IMG/VR virus record: IMGVR_UViG_3300010233_000076
Coordinates: 1-33,956 of that record
From: a virus
DNA length: 33,956 nucleotides
Direction: 5' to 3' (one strand)
Shown: piece after piece, positions 16,748 to 25,311 of the stretch
How positions within the stretch are numbered: the first letter of the stretch is position 1
How the letters are laid out: each line of letters starts with the position of its first letter
Notes under the pieces: generated by a model
Told to the model about the DNA's origin: nothing
The model's input: the letters and a program-made list of their open reading frames with translations, nothing else
Database searches by the model: none
Made by a program: the position numbers and the translations under genes

Positions 16748-19700
16748 TTACACCACCGTTATTACGCCAGAGGAGCTAAATACAACAAATGTCGTATTAG
16801 CGGTTATACATTTAACTGTTAAAGTATTATATTGATTCGTAGATGCTAGACTTCCACCTGTTCCAGTTGTAGTAGATGTCGAGTTGAAATTGGTTGTTTG
16901 GCTTGCTGCTTGAGCCATTTTCCACCCACCACTGGATCCTCCAACAATCGTAAATGTGTCCCCTTGAGCAGCTGTTCCAGGAAGTGTAAGAGTTACAAGA
17001 GAGGCACCATTATTTATAAAATACTGTGACCCAGCTACCATAGTTACTGAGCTTGAATTTTGATTTACAATGACAACTCCACCAGATGCAGCTTGCCAGG
17101 TAGGAAGAGCCGAAGCACCATTAGAGGTGAGAACCTGACCCGATGATCCAACACCTGAAACATTTTGGAATACTCCGGTAGAAGTCGTTCCAGCACAAAT
17201 AAGGGAATAAGCGGTAAACGTAGTGTTACCCGTTCCGCCATTGGCAACGGTAATCGCAGTTCCATTCCATACACCTGTAGTAACGGTACCTAATGTCGTG
17301 ATTGAGGATTGGCCAACATATGAAGCAGATATATCAATTGCCGGCGTTGTTCCTCCAGAAGAAGTAATCCTATTAGTGGTTCCAGTAACAGATGTTACGC
17401 CACCAGTAGCAGCTTGCCATGTTGGTAATGCACTCGCGCCATTTGATGTTAGAACCTGTCCTGATGTTCCAACCCCTGAAACATTCTGAAATGTTCCCGT
17501 CGCAGTTGTACCCGCACAAATAACAGAATATGCCGTGAATGTTGTATTGCCTGTTCCACCATTAGCAACGGTAATAGCTGTACCATTCCATACGCCAGTT
17601 GTGATCGTGCCAAGAGAAGTTATATTAAGTTGAGTAGTATTAGGAATTGTTGTGCTTATTGAAGGAACTCCACCAGCGCTCGTTATAAGAACACCACTAT
17701 TTGCGGTTGCCAAATCAACTATTGTGTTGGCAGCTGATGAATAGAGAAGACGGTTAATTGTAGTTGTTGCAGGATACGTAGCCGTACTCCAAGCCGGTGT
17801 AGTAGAAGAACCAGACATTAAAATCTGATTAGCTGTTGCTGTACCAGCAAGAATTGCACCCGCAGATGCTGTTGAATAGAAGATTCCACCGTTGGAAGCG
17901 GTTAGGTTTGCATTTGTTCCGCCATAAGCTAAAGCAACAACTGTTCCATTCCAAACGCCCGTTGTGATAGTGCCAAGAGTTGTAATAGATGATTGTCCAA
18001 CGTAGGAAGCTGATATATCAATAACTGGTGTTGTTCCACCCGTAGAAGTGATTCTGTTTGTTGTTCCAGAAACGGAAACTACATTAGAAGATCCAAATTG
18101 GCTAAAGGATATAGAATCCGTACCAATTGTAGTTACTGTAGCAGTTTCAACCCAAGCAGTTGCCGCATTTACAGTTCCGTTATCAATAAGGACAAAATCT
18201 CCAGGTTGAATCTGGGCTATTGTATTGTAATCGGTAGATCTGGTAAGTACCCAATTGGTTGAACCTGATCCCACAGTCGTAAGATTATATATACCGTTTT
18301 GGGCTGCTGTAGATTGATTTTTAACTAATATTCTAGAAGTAGATGCTGGAGATACACCATCTACTGAAAATGCAACTTGAGTACTATTGTTTGTTAATGT
18401 GGCACCAACACCAGCCGCTCCATTAGAATAAGTGGCGGATAGATTCGCAGTTGTTCCAGCATAACAAGCATTTTTAAAGGTTAGCCCCTGACTTATAGCA
18501 TCGGCATATTCTTTTGTTACAGCACCAAGATTCGTTACAGGATCTCCACTTAAAATAAGAAGACCCGTCATTGTTCCGCCAGCTAAAGGAACAGCACCAA
18601 GATTAGATAAAGCTGTGGGTGCTGTAGTGGCTCCTGTCCCGCCATTGGCAATAGCTATAGTTGTTCCAGTCCAGGTTCCGGATGTGATAGTACCAACTGT
18701 CGTAATATTACCTTGAGTAGCTGTTGGAAGTGTTGATGATATAGAGGGAACACCTCCGGCACTGGTTATCAATACTCCGTTGTTTCCAGTTGCAAGACCA
18801 ACAATCGTATTCGCAGCTGACGAATAGAGTAGTTGATTAATTGTCGTTGTTGCTGGATAAGTTGCGGTTGACCAAATTGGAGCAGTAGATGAGCCAGATA
18901 ATAAAACTTGATTAGCTGTAGCAGTCCCTGACAAAATAGCTCCGGCAGAAGCTGTTGAGTAAAAGATACCACCATTAGATGCCGTTAGATTTGCATTCGT
19001 TCCACCATATGCCAGAGGAATTAAAGAGGCATTCCATGTTCCTGTAGTGATCGTTCCCAAAGTAGTGATAGATGTTTGCCCAACATAAGCGGCAGAAATA
19101 TCAATAACGGGATTAGTTCCGCCAGTTGATGTAATCCTATTTGTTGTACCAGATACAGAGATAACTACTCCTGTACCCGCTGCTTGCCATGTAGGGAGGT
19201 TACCAGCACCATTTGATGTTAGAACATATCCGGAAGTACCTACCCCTGACACATTCTGAAATGGGTTTGTCGCACTTGTTCCAGCGCAGATGACAGAGTA
19301 AGCAGTGAAAGTAGTATTTCCGGTACCCCCATTTGGAACGGTTATCGCTGTACCTTGCCATGTACCTGATGTGATAGTTCCAACAGCAGTAATATTGCCT
19401 TGTGTTGCGGCAGGAATCGTTGTGCTTATTGATGGAATCCCAGAACCATTTGTTACCAAAACACCATTGTTAGCAGTTGATAACCCAGAAACTGTATTCG
19501 ATGCTGATGAATATAATAACTCATTAGCAGTTACTGTTGCGGGATATGTAGCAGTCGACCAAGCAGGTGTCGTTGCAGATCCTGATAGAAGAACTTGGTT
19601 TGCTGTTGCAGTTCCAGCAAGGATAGCTCCGGCAGATGCTGTTGAATAGAATATACCACCATCAGAAGCCGTTAAATTGGCGTTAGTTCCACCATAAGCA

Positions 19701-21646
19701 AGAGCTATAACATTACCATCCCATGTACCAGTAGTTATAGTACCTAAAGTTGTTATTGATGTTTGTCCAACATATGTGGCAGCAATATCAATAACAGGTG
19801 TTGTTCCGCCAGAAGATGTTATACGGTTTGTGGTTCCTGTCACTGATGTTACAGCACCGGATATACCTGTTTGCCAAGTAGGTAATGTACCTGCTCCATT
19901 GGAAGTCAGAACTTGTCCGGATGTTCCTATGCCAGAAACATTTTGAAATGCACCTGTAGCAGTAGTTCCAGCACAGATAACGGAATAAGCAGTAAATGTA
20001 GTATTTCCGGTTCCACCGTTAGCAACGGTAATAGCTGTACCATTCCATACGCCAGTTGTGATCGTGCCAAGAGAAGTTATGTTAAGCTGCGTAGCATTTG
20101 GAATGGTAGTACTTATAGATGGGATTCCACCCGCACTTGTTATCAAAACTCCATTGTTTGCTGTAGAAATACCTGTAATTGTGTTCGTTGCAGACGAATA
20201 AAGAATCTGATTCACAGTAGTGGTTGCGGGGTAAGTAGCCGTTGACCATGCTGGAGTTGTTGACGATCCAGAAAGCAAAACTTGGTTCGCTGTTGCTGTA
20301 TCACCTAATATAGCTAGTGCGGAAGCCGTAGAATAAACAATGCCACCGTTACTTGGCGTCAAATTAGCATTTGTGCCTCCGTATGCTAACCCTACTATTC
20401 CTGCTTGCCATGTTCCAGTGGTGATTGTACCAAGAGTCGAAAGAGAAGTTTGTCCTACGTATGATGCTGAAATATCAATCTGAGGATTTGTTCCGCCTGT
20501 TGATGTGATACGATTTGATGTGCCAGTAACAGATGTTACGTTTGTGGCGCCAAATTGATTAAAATCTATGGGGTCTGTACCAACTGTAGTGATGGTATTA
20601 ATCTCAACCCACAATGTATTTGCGTAAAGAGTACCGTTTGTTACAAATGTTGCTGATCCAGGTACAATCTGGGAATTTGTATCATAATCCGTTGTTCTAG
20701 TTAAAACCCATGCGGCTGCACCACTACCAACAGTAGTTAAAGAGTAAATTCCATTTTGAAAATCTGAAGTCTGATTTTTAACAAGAATACGAGCATTTAT
20801 AGAAGGACTTGTTCCATCTGTTGAAAATGCTGCTAAAGCACCATTATTAGTTAAAGTAGCTCCAACACCAGCAGATCCATTAGCATAGGTAGCATTTAAA
20901 TTTGCTGTAGAACCTGCGTAACAAGCGGATTTAAAACTTATTCCAGAACTAATAGCATCTACATATTGTTTTGTTGCAGCTCCTAAAGAGTTAACCGGAT
21001 TGGCATTAAGGATAAGATATCCTGTCATTGTTCCACCAGCTAAAGGAACAGCACCTAAATTTGCCAAAGCGTTAACAGCTGTAGTAGCACCAGTTCCACC
21101 ATAAGCAATAGCAACGGCTGTTCCTTGCCAAACACCAGTACCTATAGTTCCAACAGTTGTAATATTGCTTTGAGTTGCTGTTGGCAGCGTGGAAGAAATA
21201 GAAGGCACCCCCCCAGAACTTGTAACAAGGACACCATTATTTGCGGTAGTAAGTCCCGCAATTGTGTTTGCGGCAGAGGAATATAGTAATTGATTAGCCG
21301 ATGTTGTAGCGGGATAAACAGCTGTACTCCAAGAAGGTGCTACATTTGATCCAGCTAACAAAACTTGGTTAGCAGTTGCGGTAGGCGTTAATATATCTAT
21401 CTTTGTGGCATCTGAATAAAGAATACCGCCATTTGCTGCGGATAATGTATTATTTGTTCCACCCCATTGCAATGCCACAGGAGTAGCTTCCCATTGACCA
21501 GTTACAATGGTACCAAGTTCTGTAAAAGAAGTTTGACCAGGATAAGCCGGATCAATAGAAATAATAGGCGTAGTGCCTCCAGAAGAATCTATTTCTAGAG
21601 CCGAACCTGTTACTGTTCTTACAGCTACAAATGTTCCAAATGCCAT
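16748..21646 (-). CDS. Giant repetitive tail fibre protein, 1632 aa
   Basis: The longest gene in the window. The chain alternates five long stalk units (YGGTNANLTASNGGIFYSTA through SAGGVPSIST), four short units (GGTGNTTFTAYSVICAGTTA through LTSNGASALPTWQ) and two copies of a larger domain (PLAGGTMTG, then GVGATLTNN, then ILVKNQ and NGIYSLTTVGSG) near residues 200-370 and 990-1160. It ends in a 100-residue beta head with SGGWKMAQAASQTTNF. It is serine/threonine/glycine-rich with no membrane segment, as expected for a trimeric fibre stalk. A GGGAGA Shine-Dalgarno precedes the ATG. Probably the main long fibre that contacts the host. Confidence 0.85.
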   Translation of the reverse strand: MAFGTFVAVRTVTGSALEIDSSGGTTPIISIDPAYPGQTSFTELGTIVTGQWEATPVALQWGGTNNTLSAANGGILYSDATKIDILTPTATANQVLLAGSNVAPSWSTAVYPATTSANQLLYSSAANTIAGLTTANNGVLVTSSGGVPSISSTLPTATQSNITTVGTIGTGVWQGTAVAIAYGGTGATTAVNALANLGAVPLAGGTMTGYLILNANPVNSLGAATKQYVDAISSGISFKSACYAGSTANLNATYANGSAGVGATLTNNGALAAFSTDGTSPSINARILVKNQTSDFQNGIYSLTTVGSGAAAWVLTRTTDYDTNSQIVPGSATFVTNGTLYANTLWVEINTITTVGTDPIDFNQFGATNVTSVTGTSNRITSTGGTNPQIDISASYVGQTSLSTLGTITTGTWQAGIVGLAYGGTNANLTPSNGGIVYSTASALAILGDTATANQVLLSGSSTTPAWSTATYPATTTVNQILYSSATNTITGISTANNGVLITSAGGIPSISTTIPNATQLNITSLGTITTGVWNGTAITVANGGTGNTTFTAYSVICAGTTATGAFQNVSGIGTSGQVLTSNGAGTLPTWQTGISGAVTSVTGTTNRITSSGGTTPVIDIAATYVGQTSITTLGTITTGTWDGNVIALAYGGTNANLTASDGGIFYSTASAGAILAGTATANQVLLSGSATTPAWSTATYPATVTANELLYSSASNTVSGLSTANNGVLVTNGSGIPSISTTIPAATQGNITAVGTITSGTWQGTAITVPNGGTGNTTFTAYSVICAGTSATNPFQNVSGVGTSGYVLTSNGAGNLPTWQAAGTGVVISVSGTTNRITSTGGTNPVIDISAAYVGQTSITTLGTITTGTWNASLIPLAYGGTNANLTASNGGIFYSTASAGAILSGTATANQVLLSGSSTAPIWSTATYPATTTINQLLYSSAANTIVGLATGNNGVLITSAGGVPSISSTLPTATQGNITTVGTITSGTWTGTTIAIANGGTGATTAPTALSNLGAVPLAGGTMTGLLILSGDPVTNLGAVTKEYADAISQGLTFKNACYAGTTANLSATYSNGAAGVGATLTNNSTQVAFSVDGVSPASTSRILVKNQSTAAQNGIYNLTTVGSGSTNWVLTRSTDYNTIAQIQPGDFVLIDNGTVNAATAWVETATVTTIGTDSISFSQFGSSNVVSVSGTTNRITSTGGTTPVIDISASYVGQSSITTLGTITTGVWNGTVVALAYGGTNANLTASNGGIFYSTASAGAILAGTATANQILMSGSSTTPAWSTATYPATTTINRLLYSSAANTIVDLATANSGVLITSAGGVPSISTTIPNTTQLNITSLGTITTGVWNGTAITVANGGTGNTTFTAYSVICAGTTATGTFQNVSGVGTSGQVLTSNGASALPTWQAATGGVTSVTGTTNRITSSGGTTPAIDISASYVGQSSITTLGTVTTGVWNGTAITVANGGTGNTTFTAYSLICAGTTSTGVFQNVSGVGSSGQVLTSNGASALPTWQAASGGVVIVNQNSSSVTMVAGSQYFINNGASLVTLTLPGTAAQGDTFTIVGGSSGGWKMAQAASQTTNFNSTSTTTGTGGSLASTNQYNTLTVKCITANTTFVVFSSSGVITVV
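17562..17623 (-). repeat. 62-base exact direct repeat, copy 1
   Basis: Identical over all 62 bases to 20019-20080 in the same gene. It spans the junction between a long and a short stalk unit. The two copies are 2457 bases apart, exactly 819 codons, so recombination between them would remove half of the fibre without breaking the frame. Confidence 0.85.
20019..20080 (-). repeat. 62-base exact direct repeat, copy 2
   Basis: Second copy of the repeat at 17562-17623. Flanking units are similar in protein but differ at many third codon positions, so the perfect match stands out and suggests recent duplication or gene conversion. Confidence 0.85.
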
Positions 21647-21658
21647 TAGTTATTCTCC

Positions 21659-23710
21659 CTACAACTGTTGACCAGCATAATTAAGCCAAACAGCTGTCGT
21701 TGATGATGTAGCAATAAATAAAGATTTTTTTATTTGTCCCACTGTATTAGGTTCAACAGACGTATAAACTCCAGCAACAGTAGGAGATAAAAAATATCCA
21801 GTAGCTGGGCTTAAACCACCTAAAACAGTAATTAATCCTCCAAATTGATAAGTAAAATTGTCTGCATCAATAACAGCCGTGACGATCCCTATAACTTGTG
21901 AATCAGCGGCATTATCGGCCATGGCATAATTATATGTATTTGATCCAATACAATTGATGATATCTCCGACAATAAATGCATGAGCAACTTGATGAACATT
22001 TACGGAAAATTCTGCTGCAGAAGTGTTTTGCCAAGTTGGAAGAGCTGCGGCCCCATTGGAAGTTAAAATTTGCCCTGCGACACCAGTTCCAGCGTTTTGA
22101 AGAGGATTTGTTGCCGTAGTTCCTGAACATATAACTCCATATCCTGAACCAAAAGTTTGAACACCAGTTCCACCAACAACTACAGTTGCGGTTCCGATAG
22201 AAGGAGTTCCTGCAAAGTTTGTTAGAAGAACACCGTTGTTAGCGGTCGCCAGACCTATAACAGTATCATTGGCTATCGCATATAATATTGAATTGCTATT
22301 AACCACAGATGGATAAGTTGTGAGGGACCAAGCAGGAGCTGCGTTTGAACCAGATAACAAAACTCTACTAGCTGTTCCCGTTCCAGCTAATATTGCGCCT
22401 GCGGCAGCTGTTGAATAAAAAATACCACCATTAGAGGCAACTAAGTTTGCATTCGTTCCACCATATGCAAGTGAAACTGGAGTTCCATGCCACACACCTG
22501 TTGTTATCGTTCCCAAGGTTGTTATGGATGCTTGACCAAGGTATGCCGGATCAATGGATATAATTGGGGTCGTGCTATTATTAACAACATCGATTTCACC
22601 AACTGTGCCTGTAACGGTAGTTACCGTACCAATAAATCCAAACTGTGACCAGGTGATAGGATCAACACCAACATTGTTTACAGTGTTGTTTTCGATCCAA
22701 GAAGTATCAGCATTAACGGCACCATTTTGAATAATAGTATAATCACCGGCTTGTATATTTGTTGGTGAATTAAAATCACTGGCTCTCGTTAGCACCCAAT
22801 TAGTCGCAATGGAACCAATATTGGTAACAACATAGATTCCATTTTGGAATGTTGTGCCTTGATCTTTGATAAGAACTCTAGAATTAAGAGGAGGATTCAC
22901 AGTATCTAAGGCAAATTGTGCTTGAACACCATTGTTAGTTAAGGTAGCACCAACTCCAGCAGCCCCATTATTATAAAGAATATTAAGATTTGCTGTTGTG
23001 CCAGCATAACAAGAAGCTTTAAAAGGAAAAGCAAATTGTTGGGCTGTTAATGTAATGTCAGTTCTATTTAACCCAGCATTATCAATAATATTGATACCCA
23101 TATTCAGGCCAGGTATAAGATTGATACTTGGCCTTGTGCTTGTCTGCACTCCATTATTCAAGACATTTATCTTTTGCACTGATGTGTTTGGATTGACCAC
23201 GATAGAAGGATTGCCAGCTATACCATCACCATTAGTAATAGTTGTCGTAGCATCCCCATTGGTTAAAGCAACAGTGGCAAACGTATTTACACCGTTACGA
23301 ACAACAAGACCTGTCGTGTTTAAAGCATTAATACCAGCTGAGTTACCCGTGACAGCAATGGTTTGATTTCCACCACCAGCTATAATAGAAATTCCCGCAC
23401 CAGCAGTTAGAACACTAGAGTTTGGTAAGTTAATGTTGGGAGCAGAAAGGATATAACCGGCATCTGTTACAAGTGTAATATTATTAAGAGAAGCGGCGGT
23501 AGCCGTTAAGGCTACACCATCCAATTGAATTTGACCAAATACTCTATCAAAATTGACAGCTAAATTGCTCATGGTCATCATAGAACGATTACCATAACCA
23601 TCACACACAGGAGCGGCTAAATTCGTAAAACCTGTTCCACCAGAATTAAGATTTAAAATATCTGGATATGTACCGGCAGGTGCTAGAGGACCCCAATTAA
23701 TAGCTGTCAT
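21659..23710 (-). CDS. Tail fibre / receptor-binding protein with distinct N-terminal domain
   Basis: A 683-residue protein. The unique N-terminus (MTAINWGPLAPAGTYPDILN) may dock to the tail. It is followed by beta-rich repeats, one copy of the larger fibre domain (GVGATLTNN, VLIKDQGTTFQNGIYVVTN), one long and one short stalk unit, and a third type of C-terminal head (VAHAFIVGDIINCIG, LSPATGYFLSPTVAGVYTS). The frame stays open to 23734, but the ATG at 23710 overlaps the preceding stop as ATGA and has GGGAGA upstream, so I chose it. First fibre of the array. Confidence 0.8.
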   Translation of the reverse strand: MTAINWGPLAPAGTYPDILNLNSGGTGFTNLAAPVCDGYGNRSMMTMSNLAVNFDRVFGQIQLDGVALTATAASLNNITLVTDAGYILSAPNINLPNSSVLTAGAGISIIAGGGNQTIAVTGNSAGINALNTTGLVVRNGVNTFATVALTNGDATTTITNGDGIAGNPSIVVNPNTSVQKINVLNNGVQTSTRPSINLIPGLNMGINIIDNAGLNRTDITLTAQQFAFPFKASCYAGTTANLNILYNNGAAGVGATLTNNGVQAQFALDTVNPPLNSRVLIKDQGTTFQNGIYVVTNIGSIATNWVLTRASDFNSPTNIQAGDYTIIQNGAVNADTSWIENNTVNNVGVDPITWSQFGFIGTVTTVTGTVGEIDVVNNSTTPIISIDPAYLGQASITTLGTITTGVWHGTPVSLAYGGTNANLVASNGGIFYSTAAAGAILAGTGTASRVLLSGSNAAPAWSLTTYPSVVNSNSILYAIANDTVIGLATANNGVLLTNFAGTPSIGTATVVVGGTGVQTFGSGYGVICSGTTATNPLQNAGTGVAGQILTSNGAAALPTWQNTSAAEFSVNVHQVAHAFIVGDIINCIGSNTYNYAMADNAADSQVIGIVTAVIDADNFTYQFGGLITVLGGLSPATGYFLSPTVAGVYTSVEPNTVGQIKKSLFIATSSTTAVWLNYAGQQL

Positions 23711-24048
23711 GGTTGATTCTCCCAATCTCCCCAAGCAAACCAGACGGGATTAAAATCATCTTGCCAATCAACAAATTGATCTTGCCATTGTTGTTCTGGT
23801 TGTTGCCATGGACGTGGATGTTCTAAAGGAACTGGATCCCGCTTGATAACAGGATTAAGATTTTGAGGATTTGGCTTATCATAAAAGTATTTATTAACAT
23901 AAAGGCCAGTCCAGATAAGTCCGGTTCCCCGATAATCCATTTGCTTTACAAGATCATTGTAATTACAAAGCTGTCCTGAACGGTCACATCTAGCAACCGC
24001 ATCTGGATTGTTTGGTTTAATTCTTACCCACTTACCTTTTGGAAACAT
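23707..24048 (-). CDS. Small conserved phage structural-cluster protein, 113 aa
   Basis: The N-terminal half (DAVARCDRSGQLCNYNDLVK, then QMDYRGTGLIWTGLYVNKYF) resembles a family of small phage proteins found between the gp4-like gene and fibre genes: 'CDRSG....DL..Q..YRG..L..TGL.V', followed by 'DKPNPQ'. The two cysteines in C-D-R-S-G-Q-L-C might bind metal, but a second pair is missing. The C-terminus is proline/tryptophan-rich (WQQPEQQWQDQFVDWQDDF). A GAGGAG Shine-Dalgarno precedes the ATG, and it is coupled to the fibre by ATGA. Function unknown. Confidence 0.7.
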   Translation of the reverse strand: MFPKGKWVRIKPNNPDAVARCDRSGQLCNYNDLVKQMDYRGTGLIWTGLYVNKYFYDKPNPQNLNPVIKRDPVPLEHPRPWQQPEQQWQDQFVDWQDDFNPVWFAWGDWENQP

Positions 24049-24059
24049 TTTTCATCTCC

Positions 24060-25106
24060 TCAAGTTGGATAAATATTAGGTTTAATACGCAATGGAACTT
24101 TTTCCGTATCTTCAATGCCTGCCAATCGATAAGCTTCGTCAGCCAATGATTTTAAAAGAGTGAATCTATCTGGAGAATAGATGATTGCCATTTCAGCTGC
24201 TAAAGCTGTTCTGGCTGCATTCATAAATCTTTGAGGTATATCGATATTCTGATTAATGGATGTTATATCCTGAATCTGAACGGACCTATTATAAACAATG
24301 GTCTGATATGAATTATCAGGTGTAGGCCATAAGGTCATAGAAGGAACGGATTGCCGATCTAGATAGAAGCTAGATGGTGTGGCTCTTTGAAGTTTATTTG
24401 GATAGGTGATGTATTCTTCGCGAGAAATTGCCGTTAAATAGCGGCTGAAAGTCGGCTGACTAAAATAGATTTGTTGAACATTAAGCGTAGAACCGCCTGT
24501 CTCTCTTATTCTGATAGCTTGAACATTAAGGGGTGTATTTACGACCCACCAGACAATCTGACCAATAGGATAGGGTGTAAGTGGCGTTGTTAGATTGTTT
24601 ATCCAAGTTACATTGTCAAATGAGTATTCAACGACAAGAGTATAATTTGTAGATACATTGGATTGAACCCCAACATAGAATACACATTGGAGTGAATTGT
24701 TAGGATAAACGTAAGAGATGTATCCGTTAGGAGCAACTTGTGTACAAGCAACATTTGGTGTTCCAGAAAATGCATTTTGAGCCACGCCTCCAGCGCTTGA
24801 AAAAGCCGTACCCCCTAGTAATCTTTGATTGTTGCTTGCTGTGACCTCAGGAGTTTCAATCGTAGATGCTGGCAAGAGATAGGATGGCTGACCAATATTA
24901 ATTTGGAACATAGCCTTTTCAACTGTGAATAAGTTAAAGCCTTTATCTGCCCACTCGGAGAGAAAGAAATTGAGACAGGTAATTGCTGACTTATTGTGAA
25001 TTCCTAGGATATCTGTGCCGTAGATTCCGCAACGTTCGAACGCAGAGATAATGAAGTCTGACACGAGAGTGTTCGTTCTGAAATTATAGGAATTACTCGT
25101 TGCCAC
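24060..25106 (-). CDS. P22 gp4-like head-tail accessory protein
   Basis: A 348-residue protein. The N-terminal helical region (FIISAFERCGIYG, then CLNFFLSEWADKGFNLFTVE) and the C-terminal region (IPQRFMNAARTALAAEMAII, DEAYRLAGIEDTEKVPLRI) match the pattern of tail accessory proteins in short-tailed phages that extend the portal (P22 gp4-like). Between them is an inserted beta domain of about 110 residues (YTLVVEYSFDNVTWINNL, IRIRETGGSTLNV), discoidin-like in feel. The start is GTG at 25106, seven bases after AGGAT. It follows the small basic protein by 19 bases. P22 gp4 is 166 residues, so this is a long form. Confidence 0.65.
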   Translation of the reverse strand: MATSNSYNFRTNTLVSDFIISAFERCGIYGTDILGIHNKSAITCLNFFLSEWADKGFNLFTVEKAMFQINIGQPSYLLPASTIETPEVTASNNQRLLGGTAFSSAGGVAQNAFSGTPNVACTQVAPNGYISYVYPNNSLQCVFYVGVQSNVSTNYTLVVEYSFDNVTWINNLTTPLTPYPIGQIVWWVVNTPLNVQAIRIRETGGSTLNVQQIYFSQPTFSRYLTAISREEYITYPNKLQRATPSSFYLDRQSVPSMTLWPTPDNSYQTIVYNRSVQIQDITSINQNIDIPQRFMNAARTALAAEMAIIYSPDRFTLLKSLADEAYRLAGIEDTEKVPLRIKPNIYPT

Positions 25107-25125
25107 TTTTTCATCCTATTAATGC

Positions 25126-25311
25126 TTACTTAAAGCCCTTTAGAGTTCGTGCTAATACCGCTTCCTTCTTAATCGTCGGATTTTTACTATGTGTGGCTTT
25201 TGATAGTTTTCCGGCAGATATCTTTTTGCCTTGAGGAACACCTAATGCTTTATGCAATTTTCCCTTTGAAGAGGGCTTGATTGCGTCTTTAATCCACATA
25301 TCTTTTGCCAT
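25126..25311 (-). CDS. Small basic phage protein, 61 aa
   Basis: Begins MAKDMWIKDAIKPSSKGKLH, then KALGVPQGKKISAGKLSKAT, and ends ARTLKGFK. Small lysine-rich proteins with 'W I..AIK.....LH.ALGVPQG.KI' are recurrent in phage structural clusters; their role is not known to me, though DNA binding or a capsid-associated function is plausible given the charge. The ATG directly follows the stop of the 691-residue upstream gene, and an AAGGAA lies inside that gene's end. Confidence 0.75.
   Translation of the reverse strand: MAKDMWIKDAIKPSSKGKLHKALGVPQGKKISAGKLSKATHSKNPTIKKEAVLARTLKGFK

Noticed and set aside
19305-19649. Plus-strand frames inside the fibre region (also 17223-17489, 19913-20245, 23055-23366)
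   Set aside because: Repetitive fibre codons leave the opposite strand open; products are valine/proline- or cysteine/serine-rich mirrors of the stalk repeats.
16748-21646. CRISPR-like array suggested by regularly spaced repeats
   Set aside because: The repeats are long coding units in one open frame with amino-acid-level conservation, not short identical repeats with unique spacers.
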